64,000 nucleotides of DNA, taken from NCBI RefSeq assembly GCF_002506585.1, contig NZ_DAXW01000012.1, positions 135,647-199,646 on the forward strand, read 5' to 3'. The position numbers and the translations under genes were made by a program. Of the stretch, positions 16,965 through 26,069 are shown one piece after another (the first letter of the stretch is position 1; each line of letters starts with the position of its first letter). The notes under the pieces are model-generated. The model did no database searches. It was not told the DNA's origin and saw nothing but the letters and a program-made list of their open reading frames with translations. Source of the stretch: Methanoculleus sp. UBA430 (GTDB taxonomy: Archaea > Halobacteriota > Methanomicrobia > Methanomicrobiales > Methanoculleaceae).

Positions 16965-19007
16965 TCACCCGGGCGGTGGTGCGGAGACCGTCCCCTCTAC
17001 ACGGAGCAGCCGGGCGTTGATCGCGACGATCACGGTGCTCGCGCTCATCAGGATCGCGCCGGCCGCCGGGGTGAGGACGATACCGGCGGAGAAGAGGACG
17101 CCGGCGGCGAGCGGGATGGCAACGGCATTGTAGCCGGTCGCCCAGAGGAGATTCTCGATCATCTTCCGGTAGGTCTTCTTCGAGAGGGCGATGACCGCCG
17201 CGGCGTCCCGGGGGTCGCTCTTCACGAGGACGATATCGGCGCTTTCCACGGCAACGTCGGTCCCCGCCCCGATGGCGATTCCGAGGTCGGCCTCGACAAG
17301 TGCGGGGGCGTCGTTGATCCCGTCGCCCACCATTGCCACCCGGTAGCGCTGCTGCACCTCCCGGATCTTTGCGGCCTTCTCGTGGGGCAGGACCCCGGCA
17401 AAGAACTCGTCAAGATCGAGTTCCCCCGCCACCCACGCGGCGACGTCTCGGTTGTCGCCGGTGAGCATCATACACCGGACGCCCATCGCTTTGAGCCGGC
17501 GGATTGCCTCCGCCGACTCGGGCCGGATGATATCGGCGAGCGCGAGCGCCCCGGTGAGCCGGTCGTCCTCGAGGAGGAAGACGACGGTCTTGCCCTGCCG
17601 CTGGAGGCTCTCGACCCGCCTGTCCCCGGCGATACCCTGCTCTGCGAGGTAGCCCGGGCCGACCACCCGGACGATTCGGCCGGCGACTTTTCCCTCGACG
17701 CCGACGCCCGGAACTGCCTGGAAATTTTCGACGCGGAGTAGAGAGAGTCCTCGTTCCTTCGCGCTCCTGGCCACGCCCCGGGCAATCGGGTGCTCGGAGT
17801 GCGCCTCCACCGATGCCGCCACCCGGACCACGTCCTCCTCCGCCGTGCCGGCGAAGGCGAGGATATCCGTGACCCCGAACCTCCCCGTCGTGAGGGTGCC
17901 GGTCTTATCGAAGACAACTGCTGCGAGGTCTTTTGCCCGCTCAAACGCGCTCCGGTCCCGGATCAGGAACCCGGAGCGGGCGGCAAGGGCCGTCGAGACC
18001 GCGACCACGAGCGGAACGGCGAGGCCGAGCGCATGGGGGCAGGCGATGACCATCACGGTTGCGGCCCGCTCCACCGCAAACCCGGTCCCTGCCCCGAGGG
18101 CGAGCCAGGCCGTAAACGTCACCGCACCGACAGCAAGAGCAATCACGACCAGGAGGAACGCCGCCCGATCTGCGAGGTCCTGGGTCCGGGACCGGCTCTC
18201 CTGCGCTTTCCGAACGAGGTCGATCACCTGCGCGAGGTAGGTCTCCGCCCCTGTCTTCCTGACCTCGACGACGACCGAGCCCTCGCCGTTGATCGCGCCG
18301 CCGATGACTTCGTCCCCCTGCCGCTTCTTTACCGGTCTCGACTCGCCGGTGAGCATCGCCTCGTTGACGCTCGTTATGCCCTCAACCACCACGCCGTCCA
18401 CCGGCACCTTCTCCCCGGGCCGGACGAGGACCCGGTCGCCCGGCACGAGACGATCAACGGGCACGTCCTCGGTCCTTTTGTCCCGGACCAGGTGCGCCTC
18501 CGCCGGCATGACCCGGACCAGCTCCTCAAGCGCCCTCGACGCCCCGAGGACCGAGCGCATCTCGATCCAGTGGCCGAGGAGCATGATGTCTATCAGGGTG
18601 GCGAGTTCCCAGAAAAACCCCTCTCCGCTGACGATGCCGAGGACGACTGCCGAACTGTAGACGTAGGCGACGGTGATTGCGACGGCGATGAGTGTCATCA
18701 TACCGGGCATCCGTGCCCGGAGTTCGGTCACGATGCCGGAGAGAAACGGCCAGCCGCCGTAGAGGTAGACCACGGTCGCAAGAGCGAGGAGGAGATACTC
18801 CGAGCCCGGGAATGTGATGGTGATCCCGAGGAGCGCCTGGACCGGCGCTGAGAGGAGGAGGATCGGGACGGTGAGAATGGTCGAGACGACGAATCGCCGC
18901 CGGAAGTCCTCGAGAGCGTGATGGCGGGTGCGCGAGCCCCGACCGCCCCCGGGGGGGAGATGCGCTTCCGCGGGCTGGACCCCGTGCCCGTTGTGATCGT
19001 GGTTCAC
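16965..19007 (-). CDS. copB: Copper-type P1B ATPase, CopB-like
   Basis: 680 residues from the GTG at 19007, which follows AGAGGGG by five bases; the longer frame extends into a promoter region. The enzyme exports copper across the cytoplasmic membrane with ATP. Motifs are TGES (220-223), the membrane metal site CPH (323-325), phosphorylation site DKTGT (D367), SEHPIARG, and GDGINDAPAL. The CPH motif is known from P1B-3 ATPases (CopB, Cu2+ or Cu+). The first nine residues hold a histidine-rich HDHNGH sequence, typical of CopB metal-binding tails, and no CxxC HMA domain is present. It has eight predicted membrane segments. A second metal ATPase lies at 22789. Exact metal is inferred. Confidence 0.9.
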   Translation of the reverse strand: MNHDHNGHGVQPAEAHLPPGGGRGSRTRHHALEDFRRRFVVSTILTVPILLLSAPVQALLGITITFPGSEYLLLALATVVYLYGGWPFLSGIVTELRARMPGMMTLIAVAITVAYVYSSAVVLGIVSGEGFFWELATLIDIMLLGHWIEMRSVLGASRALEELVRVMPAEAHLVRDKRTEDVPVDRLVPGDRVLVRPGEKVPVDGVVVEGITSVNEAMLTGESRPVKKRQGDEVIGGAINGEGSVVVEVRKTGAETYLAQVIDLVRKAQESRSRTQDLADRAAFLLVVIALAVGAVTFTAWLALGAGTGFAVERAATVMVIACPHALGLAVPLVVAVSTALAARSGFLIRDRSAFERAKDLAAVVFDKTGTLTTGRFGVTDILAFAGTAEEDVVRVAASVEAHSEHPIARGVARSAKERGLSLLRVENFQAVPGVGVEGKVAGRIVRVVGPGYLAEQGIAGDRRVESLQRQGKTVVFLLEDDRLTGALALADIIRPESAEAIRRLKAMGVRCMMLTGDNRDVAAWVAGELDLDEFFAGVLPHEKAAKIREVQQRYRVAMVGDGINDAPALVEADLGIAIGAGTDVAVESADIVLVKSDPRDAAAVIALSKKTYRKMIENLLWATGYNAVAIPLAAGVLFSAGIVLTPAAGAILMSASTVIVAINARLLRVEGTVSAPPPG

Positions 19008-19073
19008 ATCAACCCCTCTTCCCGGTCCTGCTGCGCGCGGTATTCGCCCATGCCGGCGGATAGCGATCCGGTA

Positions 19074-19088
19074 AGATGTAAATATACC
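19074..19088 (-). promoter_or_regulatory. TATA-like box upstream of copB
   Basis: Minus-strand GTCGGTATATTTACATC lies about 70 bases before the GTG start of copB and predicts a leader of about 45 bases. The 437-base gap 19008-19444 also holds an AT-rich cluster at 19255-19281 (TATATAAG and a run of TATATA) of unknown role; no convincing gene was found there. Confidence 0.35.
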
Positions 19089-19399
19089 GACTGCCGCAGG
19101 CCGGGGAATGCCGGTTGAAACGGACAGGACGTCCGCAATATGACCATCGGAGGTACCTCGTCTCCCCGAAATGCTCTTCCCGGTCTGTGCGCGCAGTCGC
19201 GGTGAGCACGAGGTCCGTGTGGGGCTGCCGCAAAGATGACGGCGATCTCCCGGGAGTATATAAGAAAATATATATATCATGATGCACAGGCATACTACCT
19301 ACGAACGTGTAAAATCGTTCGACAAAGGCGATAAAATCTAAAATTCCGTCGAATACAAGCTTTAACCGTTTGGCAATAGCGAGAACATTTTATTTGGTA

Positions 19400-19436
19400 T
19401 TAAGTATAAAAGTGCCTATAACCTGGAGGGGGTGAT
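19400..19436 (+). promoter_or_regulatory. Promoter and strong ribosome-binding site of the PAS/GAF histidine kinase
   Basis: TTAAGTATAAAAGTG (about 19400-19414) is a strong TATA box. GGAGGGGGTGATTCC (about 19424-19438), nearly complementary to the 16S 3' end, precedes the ATG at 19445 by about six bases and fixes the start. Confidence 0.5.
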
Positions 19437-19444
19437 TCCGGCAA

Positions 19445-21799
19445 ATGCATGAACATGCGCCTGCATACGGCAATATAACCGCGTTTGCTGCTGTACTGGA
19501 GACGCTTGAAGAAGGAGTGCTCGTCATCGGCCCCGACAACCAGATAGCCTGCGCCAACGGGAAACTCCAGCGTATTCTTGGTACCGACCGGGCCGCCCTC
19601 AGCGGGGCCGACCCGGATTGGCTCATCCGCCGGACCATCGTCGGAGAGTCGTGCCGGGCCGAGATCCTCGCGTTCCTCGCCGGCCGCTTGCGGTCTGCCG
19701 ACGTCATATGCAGACCGCAAGCGGCCGGCGACGAGAAGGAACGAGTCCGCTGCTCGTGCAGGGTCGTCGACGAGGGGCCGCTTCCGGGTATGCGGGTCAT
19801 CCGTCTCTCGCCTGTGCCCTCCCCTTCCGCCGGGGATTCTGTCACCGGCGCCTCCGCCATGACCGGGATAGAGGAACTCCTGCAGGGGAGCGAGAATGGA
19901 TACCGGTTCCTTGTCGAGAACCTCAACGAAGGCATCGGACTCATCGACAGAGTGGGCGTCGCGGTCTTTGCCAACAAGAGGATTGCCGATATCACCGGCT
20001 ACCCGGTCAACGAACTGATCGGGATGCCGGTCGGCGCGCTCGTCGATGAGGAGGGTGCTGAGTGTCTGGGAGCATACCTGCAGAGCCTGAGTCAGAACTC
20101 GCACGAGGTCTTTGAGATCAATCTCATCCGTAAAGACGGCGCCCGCATCCACACGCTGATGGCGACAACCCCGATCATCGACGCTGACGGCGTCTGCCAG
20201 GGGTTCCTCGCCGGGATCCAGGATATCACCCCCTTAAAGCAGCTGGAGGTGCAACTCCGGGAGAGCGAGGAGAAATACCGGTCGCTCGTCGAACACTCGG
20301 CCGAGGCGATCTTGATCCACCAGGCCGGGAGGATCGTGTATATCAATCCTGCCGGCATGAAGATGCTCGGCGCTTCGCGCCCGGAGGAGATCGTCGGGAA
20401 GGCCATCCTCGATATCGCCCACCCCACATTCCGGGACACCATCAGGTCGGTTATCGCGCGGGACCTCGAGGGGGAAGAGACGCCGATCCTCGAACTGCTG
20501 CTCGTCAGGGTTGATGGGACGGCGATCCCCGTCGAGGGGAGGGGCACGGGGCTGCTTTATTCGGGCAAACCCGCGGTCCAGGTGGTTATGCGGGACATCA
20601 CCCACCGAAAGCAGGCGGAGGAACGGCTGCAGGCAAGCAACCAGTATCTCATGCTGCTTAATCGGATCATCGGCACGTCAGCATCGGCCAGATCGCCAGG
20701 CGAACTTCTGGAGACCGCCCTCAACCAGATCCTCGACCTCCTCAACTATGACGGCGGCGCCGTTTGCCGCGCTGGCGCCGGACGGAGAAGGATCACGCTC
20801 CCATACGAGCGGAACATGCCGGACGGGTACCTGGAGCTGGCGGAGAGCCTTATGAGCGAGTCGTGCGCCGGGCCCCTTGCCGGCGGCCTGCCCTACTACC
20901 TTGAGCAGAACCGGGACCCGAGCACCTCGGCGTCACGTCTCCTCCGTGAACTCGGGTTTGCCGCACTCGCCTGCATCCCGCTCGTTGTCGAGTCCGATGT
21001 TTTCGGGGCGCTCCTTATCGGGAGCAGGGACCGGGGATCCTTCTCCCCCGAAGAGCGAGGGCTCCTCGAGGCGGTCGGCCGGGAGATCGGGGCCGGTATC
21101 CTGCGGGGACTGCTCTACCAGAGACTCGAAGCGGCGAATCGGGAGGCGAACCTCTACCTCGACATCCTCACCCACGACATCAAGAACGCCGACAACGTCG
21201 CAAATATTTACGCCGACCTCCTCATCGACGAGCTTGACGGGGAAGTGGTCCGGCATGCCCGGAAGTTGAAGGAAGGAATCAAAAAGAGCATCGAGATCAC
21301 CGCAAATGTTACCACCATCAGGAAGATCCACGAGAGCCAGGTCATACTTGCACCCGTCGACCTCCACGCGGTCATCCTGGGTGAGGTCAAACACTTCCCC
21401 GACCTCCGTATTCACTACGACAGCCTCCCTGTGGAGGTCCTCGCCGACGGCCTTCTCCCCGAGGTCTTCACGAACCTCATCGGCAACGCCGCAAAGCACG
21501 GCAGGCCCGGGGTCGAGGTCATGGTGACGGTCGAGGAGACGGATGAAGAGACCGTCCTCGTCACCGTCGCCGACACCGGCCCCGGTATCCCCGACGATGT
21601 GAAGGAATCCCTCTTCTACCGGTTCGAGCGGGAGGGGGGCAGGCGGGGGAGCCAGGGCCTCGGCCTCTCGATCTGCCGGATGCTTACCGCACGATACGGG
21701 GGCAGGGTCTGGGTCGAGGACCGCGTGGCAGGGCGCCCGGAGGAGGGCGCGGCGTTCCGGTTCACCCTCCGGAAGGCCGGATGCGACAGGAGCGCCTGA
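19445..21799 (+). CDS. Soluble sensor histidine kinase (PAS-PAS-PAS-GAF-kinase)
   Basis: 784 residues, no membrane helices. PAS-like domains lie at about 10-125, 150-258 and 268-385, followed by a GAF-like domain (about 392-550: SPGELLETALNQILDLL, ALACIPLVVESDVFGALLIG). The phosphoacceptor is probably H567 in LDILTHDIKNADN. The HATPase domain has all boxes: NLIGNAAKHGRPG, ADTGPGIPDD and GLGLSICRMLTARYGG. It should autophosphorylate in response to a cytoplasmic signal, but no response regulator is adjacent. Codons about 78-96 lie on a perfect 22-bp inverted repeat (19677-19731), unusual inside a coding region. Confidence 0.9.
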   Translation: MHEHAPAYGNITAFAAVLETLEEGVLVIGPDNQIACANGKLQRILGTDRAALSGADPDWLIRRTIVGESCRAEILAFLAGRLRSADVICRPQAAGDEKERVRCSCRVVDEGPLPGMRVIRLSPVPSPSAGDSVTGASAMTGIEELLQGSENGYRFLVENLNEGIGLIDRVGVAVFANKRIADITGYPVNELIGMPVGALVDEEGAECLGAYLQSLSQNSHEVFEINLIRKDGARIHTLMATTPIIDADGVCQGFLAGIQDITPLKQLEVQLRESEEKYRSLVEHSAEAILIHQAGRIVYINPAGMKMLGASRPEEIVGKAILDIAHPTFRDTIRSVIARDLEGEETPILELLLVRVDGTAIPVEGRGTGLLYSGKPAVQVVMRDITHRKQAEERLQASNQYLMLLNRIIGTSASARSPGELLETALNQILDLLNYDGGAVCRAGAGRRRITLPYERNMPDGYLELAESLMSESCAGPLAGGLPYYLEQNRDPSTSASRLLRELGFAALACIPLVVESDVFGALLIGSRDRGSFSPEERGLLEAVGREIGAGILRGLLYQRLEAANREANLYLDILTHDIKNADNVANIYADLLIDELDGEVVRHARKLKEGIKKSIEITANVTTIRKIHESQVILAPVDLHAVILGEVKHFPDLRIHYDSLPVEVLADGLLPEVFTNLIGNAAKHGRPGVEVMVTVEETDEETVLVTVADTGPGIPDDVKESLFYRFEREGGRRGSQGLGLSICRMLTARYGGRVWVEDRVAGRPEEGAAFRFTLRKAGCDRSA
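19677..19731. repeat. Perfect 22-bp inverted repeat inside the histidine kinase gene
   Basis: Arms 19677-19698 and 19710-19731 are exact reverse complements (22 of 22), separated by an 11-base loop. The core of the left arm is GCCGGCCGCTTGCGGTCTGC. The repeat lies in the first PAS-like domain and keeps the frame open. Confidence 0.95.
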
Positions 21800-21892
21800 C
21801 CCTATCGCACGGGCCCCGGCGTCCGAATCGCTCCTCCGGCTCGCCGGGTGCAAACGGTTGGATTTATTTCCCCTGTCAGGCAAGATATTGTC

Positions 21893-22759
21893 ATGCACAG
21901 GATCCCTCTTCTTCTCCTCCTACCCTGTCTGCTCCTCTCCGCCGGGTGCCTCACCGCGAGTGAGCCGCCGGCGGAGGCAGGTATCGTGCTGGTCGCCCCG
22001 GCGGACCCCGTCGCCCTCTTCGACGGCACGGGGACCTTGAGCAACCTCATCGGCCGGGAAAACCCCGGTATCCAGACAAATTACAGCGTCGCGTACTGCA
22101 TCATCCCGCCCGGGAACGGGACCCCTCCACACCGGCTCTTCGAGAGCACCGAACTCGTCTACGTGATCGGCGGAACGGCGGAGATCCGGTGCGACAACGC
22201 GACGGTGACCGCCGGTGCAGGGGAGACCGTGCTCCTGCCCGAGCGGGTCCTCCAGTCGATTACCTCGATCGGGGATACGGATCTCCTCTACCTCACCGTG
22301 GTTCAGCCTCCATTCCACCCCGATATCGAGTTCTCCGGCGATGAGCTTGCCACCCTGAGCATGACAACGGACGCAAGACCGGTCGTCGTCGCCGGTCCCC
22401 GTGAGGGGATCGAGTGGGACCTCGAATCCGGCGTGGCAGTCTACACCCTGATAAACCCGGTGCTGATGAGGGAGAAGGCTCTCCCGATCGACTACAGCCT
22501 CGCGTACGTGGAACTCATGCCGGGCGGCTACCTCGGCTACGACGGGATCAAGGGTTCATCCGACCTCCTCTACGTCATCGAAGGAGATATCGAGGTCAGC
22601 ACCCCCGGCGGGCAGGCGGTACGGGTCCCTGCCGGGAGTGCTGCCTGCATCCCGCCGGACCTGGTGAAGGAGACCCGGAACGTCGCGGCTTCGACGACGA
22701 AGGTTCTCTCGTTCATCGACCCGGCATGGGTGCCGGAGAAGACCGGCCTCTTTGAATGA
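21893..22759 (+). CDS. Cupin-domain lipoprotein
   Basis: 288 residues from the ATG at 21893. The N-terminus MHRIPLLLLLPCLLLSAGC is a signal peptide with a lipobox (LSAGC), so the protein is likely anchored by lipid outside the membrane. Two cupin domains follow: residues about 50-140 (GTPPHRLFESTELVYVIGG, AGAGETVLLPERV) and about 190-280 (MPGGYLGYDGIKGSSDLLYVIEG, VPAGSAACIPPDL). The first keeps a single His in the metal-site motif; the second lacks the histidines, so it may be structural. Bicupin function cannot be told. It sits between the histidine kinase and the ZntA-type ATPase, convergent with the latter. Confidence 0.8.
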   Translation: MHRIPLLLLLPCLLLSAGCLTASEPPAEAGIVLVAPADPVALFDGTGTLSNLIGRENPGIQTNYSVAYCIIPPGNGTPPHRLFESTELVYVIGGTAEIRCDNATVTAGAGETVLLPERVLQSITSIGDTDLLYLTVVQPPFHPDIEFSGDELATLSMTTDARPVVVAGPREGIEWDLESGVAVYTLINPVLMREKALPIDYSLAYVELMPGGYLGYDGIKGSSDLLYVIEGDIEVSTPGGQAVRVPAGSAACIPPDLVKETRNVAASTTKVLSFIDPAWVPEKTGLFE

Positions 22760-22788
22760 GGGTTCTCTCCCATCTTTTTTTCTGGCGC

Positions 22789-24726
22789 TCAGAATGAAGT
22801 GCCGCCGTCCGGCCGGCCTATCCGGAGGGCGTTTGCGATGACCGCAAGCGAGAGCCCCATGTCCCCGAACGCCACTGCCATCCAGAGGGAGATGAGGCCC
22901 AGGACGGCGAGTGCGGCGATGCCGAGTTTCACGACGATCGCTGCCGTGACATTCTGCCTGACGACCGAGACCGTCTTCTCCGAGAGAGCCACGAGGTAGG
23001 CAACTTTTGCGATATCGTCCTCCATCACGACGATATCGGCCGCCTCGATCGCGACGTCCGACCCGATGGCGCCCATCGCGACCCCGACGTTCGCCCGGGC
23101 CAGCGCCGGTGCGTCGTTCACGCCGTCGCCGACCATCACCACCGGTCCGTTGCGGTCGATCAGCCGCTCGACCATCGTCACCTTCTCCTCCGGGAGAAGC
23201 CCGGCATGACACTCGTCGATCCCGATACGGCGTCCAACCGCCTCGCCGACGCGCTCGTTGTCCCCGGTGAGCATCACCGTCCTGATGCCCCGCGATTTGA
23301 GATCGGCTACGGTCTTTTTCGCATTCTCCCGGATCACGTCCGAGAGGACGAGAAGCCCGATGACCGCCGAGTCGGTGCCGGCGAGGACAACGGTCTTTCC
23401 CTCGCTCTCCAGGCGGTCGTACGCCGCCCGCCATGCCCCGCGGGGGATCTCCGCAAAGAGTCCGGTGTTCCCGACGACGTAGGTCGCGTCGCCGATCCTC
23501 CCCCGGACGCCCCGGCCGGTGATCGAGGCGAACTCCTCCACGTCCCGGAGCGGGATGCCCTCCTCATCCGCCCGCCGCCGGACCGCCTCCGCAATCGGGT
23601 GGCCGGACCGGGACTCAAGCGACGCAGCGACGGCGAGCACCTCCTCCTCCGGCACCCCGAAGGCGACGACATCCTCCACATCGAGCCTCCCGGTCGTGAG
23701 CGTCCCGGTCTTATCGAAGACGATCACCCGGGCGAGCCCCACGGCCTCGAGGGAGTCCCGGCCCTTGATGAGGACGCCGTTATGCGCCGCGGTCGTGATC
23801 CCCGAGACCATCGAGACCGGGGTGGATATGGCGAGCGCACAGGGGCAGGCGATGACGAGCAGGATCAGCGCCCGGTAGAACGATTCAAGGAACGGGACCC
23901 CGAAGGCGAGCGGCGGGACCACGATGAGGAGGGCGGCGACGAGGATGACCGCCGGCGTGTAGTAGCGGGAGAACCGCTCGATGAACGCCTCGGTCGGGGA
24001 GGTGTGGGCCTGGGCCTCCGCGACCAGCGCCACGACCCGGGCTATCGTGCTCTCCTCTTCGGGCTTCGTCACCCGGACCTCCAGGTAGCCCTCGGCGTTC
24101 CGGGTTCCGGCGTAGACAGCGTCCCCAACGCCTTTCGCCACCGGGACGCTCTCTCCGGTGATCGCCGCCTGATCGACCGAGGACGCGCCGGCGGTGACGA
24201 TGCCGTCGAGAGGGACCGTGTCGCCCGGTCTCGCGATCACGGTCTCCCCGACGGCGACGTCGTCGACGCCGACGGTCACTTCCTCGCCGTCACGCCGGAC
24301 CCGGGCCGTCTGCGGCGCGAGATCGAGGAGCGACGCGATCGAACGCTCCGCCCGCCCGGCTGCGTACTCCTCTAGAAACTCCGCGATGGCGTAGAGGAAG
24401 AGGACGGTCGCCCCCTCTGCGGGGTTCCCGGTCAGGAACGCACCCGCGGCCGCGATGGATATGAGCACGGCGATGCTGAACCTGAGCCGGATGATCGAGG
24501 AGAGCGCGTCGCTCAGGACGCCGTAGCCGGATATGACCGCGGCGGCGAGCAGCAGGGCCGTGCCGGCGCCGGGGTAGGGGGTGAAGTATTCGACGAGTAT
24601 CCCTGCAATGAGGAGAACCCCCGAGACCGCAAAGACCGCGATCTCCCGCCGGTCGACGACCGGCCCGTGGACCTCGCAGATCCCGGCCCGGCAACGGGGG
24701 CAGGGACACCCGTCATCGGCGGCCAC
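22789..24726 (-). CDS. Zinc/cadmium/lead-type P1B ATPase
   Basis: 645 residues. The start is a GTG at 24726, six bases after AGGAGGGG. Motifs: TGES (190-193), metal site CPC (294-296), DKTGT (D338), SGHPIAEA, GDGVNDAPAL. The last membrane segment reads GDMGLSLAVIANALR, with the Asp typical of ZntA/CadA (P1B-2), pointing to Zn2+/Cd2+/Pb2+ export rather than copper. The N-terminus has a short Cys cluster (CPCPRC, then C17 and H20) in place of a full HMA domain. No metal regulator is next to it. It would complement the CopB-type pump at 16965. Metal choice is inferred from motifs. Confidence 0.9.
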   Translation of the reverse strand: MAADDGCPCPRCRAGICEVHGPVVDRREIAVFAVSGVLLIAGILVEYFTPYPGAGTALLLAAAVISGYGVLSDALSSIIRLRFSIAVLISIAAAGAFLTGNPAEGATVLFLYAIAEFLEEYAAGRAERSIASLLDLAPQTARVRRDGEEVTVGVDDVAVGETVIARPGDTVPLDGIVTAGASSVDQAAITGESVPVAKGVGDAVYAGTRNAEGYLEVRVTKPEEESTIARVVALVAEAQAHTSPTEAFIERFSRYYTPAVILVAALLIVVPPLAFGVPFLESFYRALILLVIACPCALAISTPVSMVSGITTAAHNGVLIKGRDSLEAVGLARVIVFDKTGTLTTGRLDVEDVVAFGVPEEEVLAVAASLESRSGHPIAEAVRRRADEEGIPLRDVEEFASITGRGVRGRIGDATYVVGNTGLFAEIPRGAWRAAYDRLESEGKTVVLAGTDSAVIGLLVLSDVIRENAKKTVADLKSRGIRTVMLTGDNERVGEAVGRRIGIDECHAGLLPEEKVTMVERLIDRNGPVVMVGDGVNDAPALARANVGVAMGAIGSDVAIEAADIVVMEDDIAKVAYLVALSEKTVSVVRQNVTAAIVVKLGIAALAVLGLISLWMAVAFGDMGLSLAVIANALRIGRPDGGTSF

Positions 24727-24795
24727 GGTTCCCCTCCTGGCAGTCTACAGGGAGCCGGCAGCCTGCGGCCGGGACCCCCGAGGTGTAGGGTTCCA

Positions 24796-26034
24796 TCATA
24801 GCATACAGGATTGTTGACTGCGTTTCACGTGAACTACCCCGCGCCTCTCGGGCGGGGCTTCCTGCTTCATTCTCCTCCCCATCGGGAGCGAGTCCACAGG
24901 CTCGACGGTGCGTTCCGCACCTGCTATCCCGACAAGATTCTGCTCTTGCAGGGCGAACTTCTTGATATTGATCGCCGCGTTGATGTCGCGGTCGTGGGTC
25001 GTCCCGCAGTCAGGACAGACCCACTCTCTGTCTGAAAGGGCGAGATCCTGCTTGAGATACCCACATTTGCTGCACATCTTCGATGATGGATCGAATCGTC
25101 CGATCTTCAGGAGGGTCTTGCCGTACTTCCGGCACTTGTATTCCAGCATCGCGAAGAACGTGCTCCACGATGCATCGGAGATGCTCCGGGCAAGGCAATG
25201 GTTCTTTTGCATTCCAGCGACATTCAACAATTCGACTGCAATGGCTTGGTTCTCGCTCACAACGCGAAAAGAGAGGTTGTGCAGGAAATCGTTGCGCTGG
25301 TTGGCGACCTTCTCATGGCACCGGGCAAGTTGCTGGATTGCCTTCTGCCGGTTCTTCGACCCTTTCTTCTTCCGGGATACCCGTCGTTGCAACACTTTCA
25401 GACGCTGAAGAGAGTTTTGCAGGTATCGGGGGTTCTCGATCTTCTCTCCCGTGGAGAGGGTGGCAAAATCCATCAACCCAACGTCGATCCCAAGCGTTGT
25501 GTCCAGAGAGAACTGCGCAGGTTCTGGTTCGGCTTTCCTGTCATCGATAAGGATACTGATGAACCATTTCCCCGTCGAAGTCACAGAAACCGTCGCATAC
25601 TTCATCTTCCCGGTGAAGACGCGGTGGAAGACGGTTGTTATCTCACCGATCTTCGGGAGTTTGACCCGACCCTGCTCGAAGTCCACGGTGTAGTGCTGCG
25701 GTACCTGAAAGGATTGTACCGGATTCTTCTTTGACTTGAACCGGGGAAACCCTTTCTTCTCGCGGAAGAACCGGGTGAAGGCATTGTCGAGGTTCTTGTT
25801 TGCGCTCTGGAGCGATTGGGAATTGACTTCTTTGAGCCACGGATGCTCCTCTTTGAGGGCGGGGAGGTGGGTGTTCAGGTCGAAACAGGAGCGTTTTCGC
25901 CCTTCCTGTTCGTATGCCCGGATCTTCTGCTCCAGAGAATGGTTATACACAAACCGACAGGCATGGATGTGCTGCACGAGGAGCGAGATCTGCTCCGGAG
26001 AAGGAGACATCCGATACTTGTAGGCCTGAAGCAT
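24796..26034 (-). CDS. tnpB: TnpB (IS1341-type OrfB) RNA-guided nuclease/transposon protein
   Basis: 412 residues. RuvC residues are D184 (GIDVGLMDFATL), E268 (AVELLNVAGM) and D350 (HDRDINAAINI). A zinc finger uses C321, C324, C340 and C343. The N-terminus (MLQAYKYRMSPSPEQ, CRFVYNHSL) is the helix-turn-helix OrfB start. TnpB proteins are nucleases guided by an RNA made from the element's right end. No tnpA transposase is present, so it would need one in trans. The frame runs through the conserved right-end hairpin and past the predicted element boundary at 24829, so the last ten residues are read from flanking host DNA. It appears intact. Confidence 0.93.
   Translation of the reverse strand: MLQAYKYRMSPSPEQISLLVQHIHACRFVYNHSLEQKIRAYEQEGRKRSCFDLNTHLPALKEEHPWLKEVNSQSLQSANKNLDNAFTRFFREKKGFPRFKSKKNPVQSFQVPQHYTVDFEQGRVKLPKIGEITTVFHRVFTGKMKYATVSVTSTGKWFISILIDDRKAEPEPAQFSLDTTLGIDVGLMDFATLSTGEKIENPRYLQNSLQRLKVLQRRVSRKKKGSKNRQKAIQQLARCHEKVANQRNDFLHNLSFRVVSENQAIAVELLNVAGMQKNHCLARSISDASWSTFFAMLEYKCRKYGKTLLKIGRFDPSSKMCSKCGYLKQDLALSDREWVCPDCGTTHDRDINAAINIKKFALQEQNLVGIAGAERTVEPVDSLPMGRRMKQEAPPERRGVVHVKRSQQSCML
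24829..24940 (-). ncRNA. Putative omega RNA (reRNA) scaffold of the tnpB element
   Basis: The 3' part of tnpB and the right end contain two hairpins on the minus strand: GGTGCGGAACGCACC and the GCCCCGCCCGAGAGGCGCGG stem, ending in GTAGTTCAC. By analogy with known TnpB systems, an RNA from this end would carry a guide copied from DNA beyond 24829 (starting GTGAAACGCAGTC). Its 5' limit is a guess. Inferred from family knowledge. Confidence 0.45.
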
Positions 26035-26049
26035 ACAAACATTATCGCG

Positions 26050-26069
26050 CCTTATAAAAATATATAACC
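26050..26069 (-). promoter_or_regulatory. Promoter of tnpB
   Basis: Minus-strand GGTTATATATTTTTATAAGG is a strong TATA region ending 16 bases before the tnpB ATG at 26034, giving a very short or absent leader. Confidence 0.45.

Noticed and set aside
17790..18851. 353-codon plus frame opposite copB
   Set aside because: Complete antisense shadow of conserved ATPase motifs.
19255..19281. AT-rich cluster as promoter of a small RNA
   Set aside because: TATA-like words are present, but no structured or conserved product could be recognised downstream.
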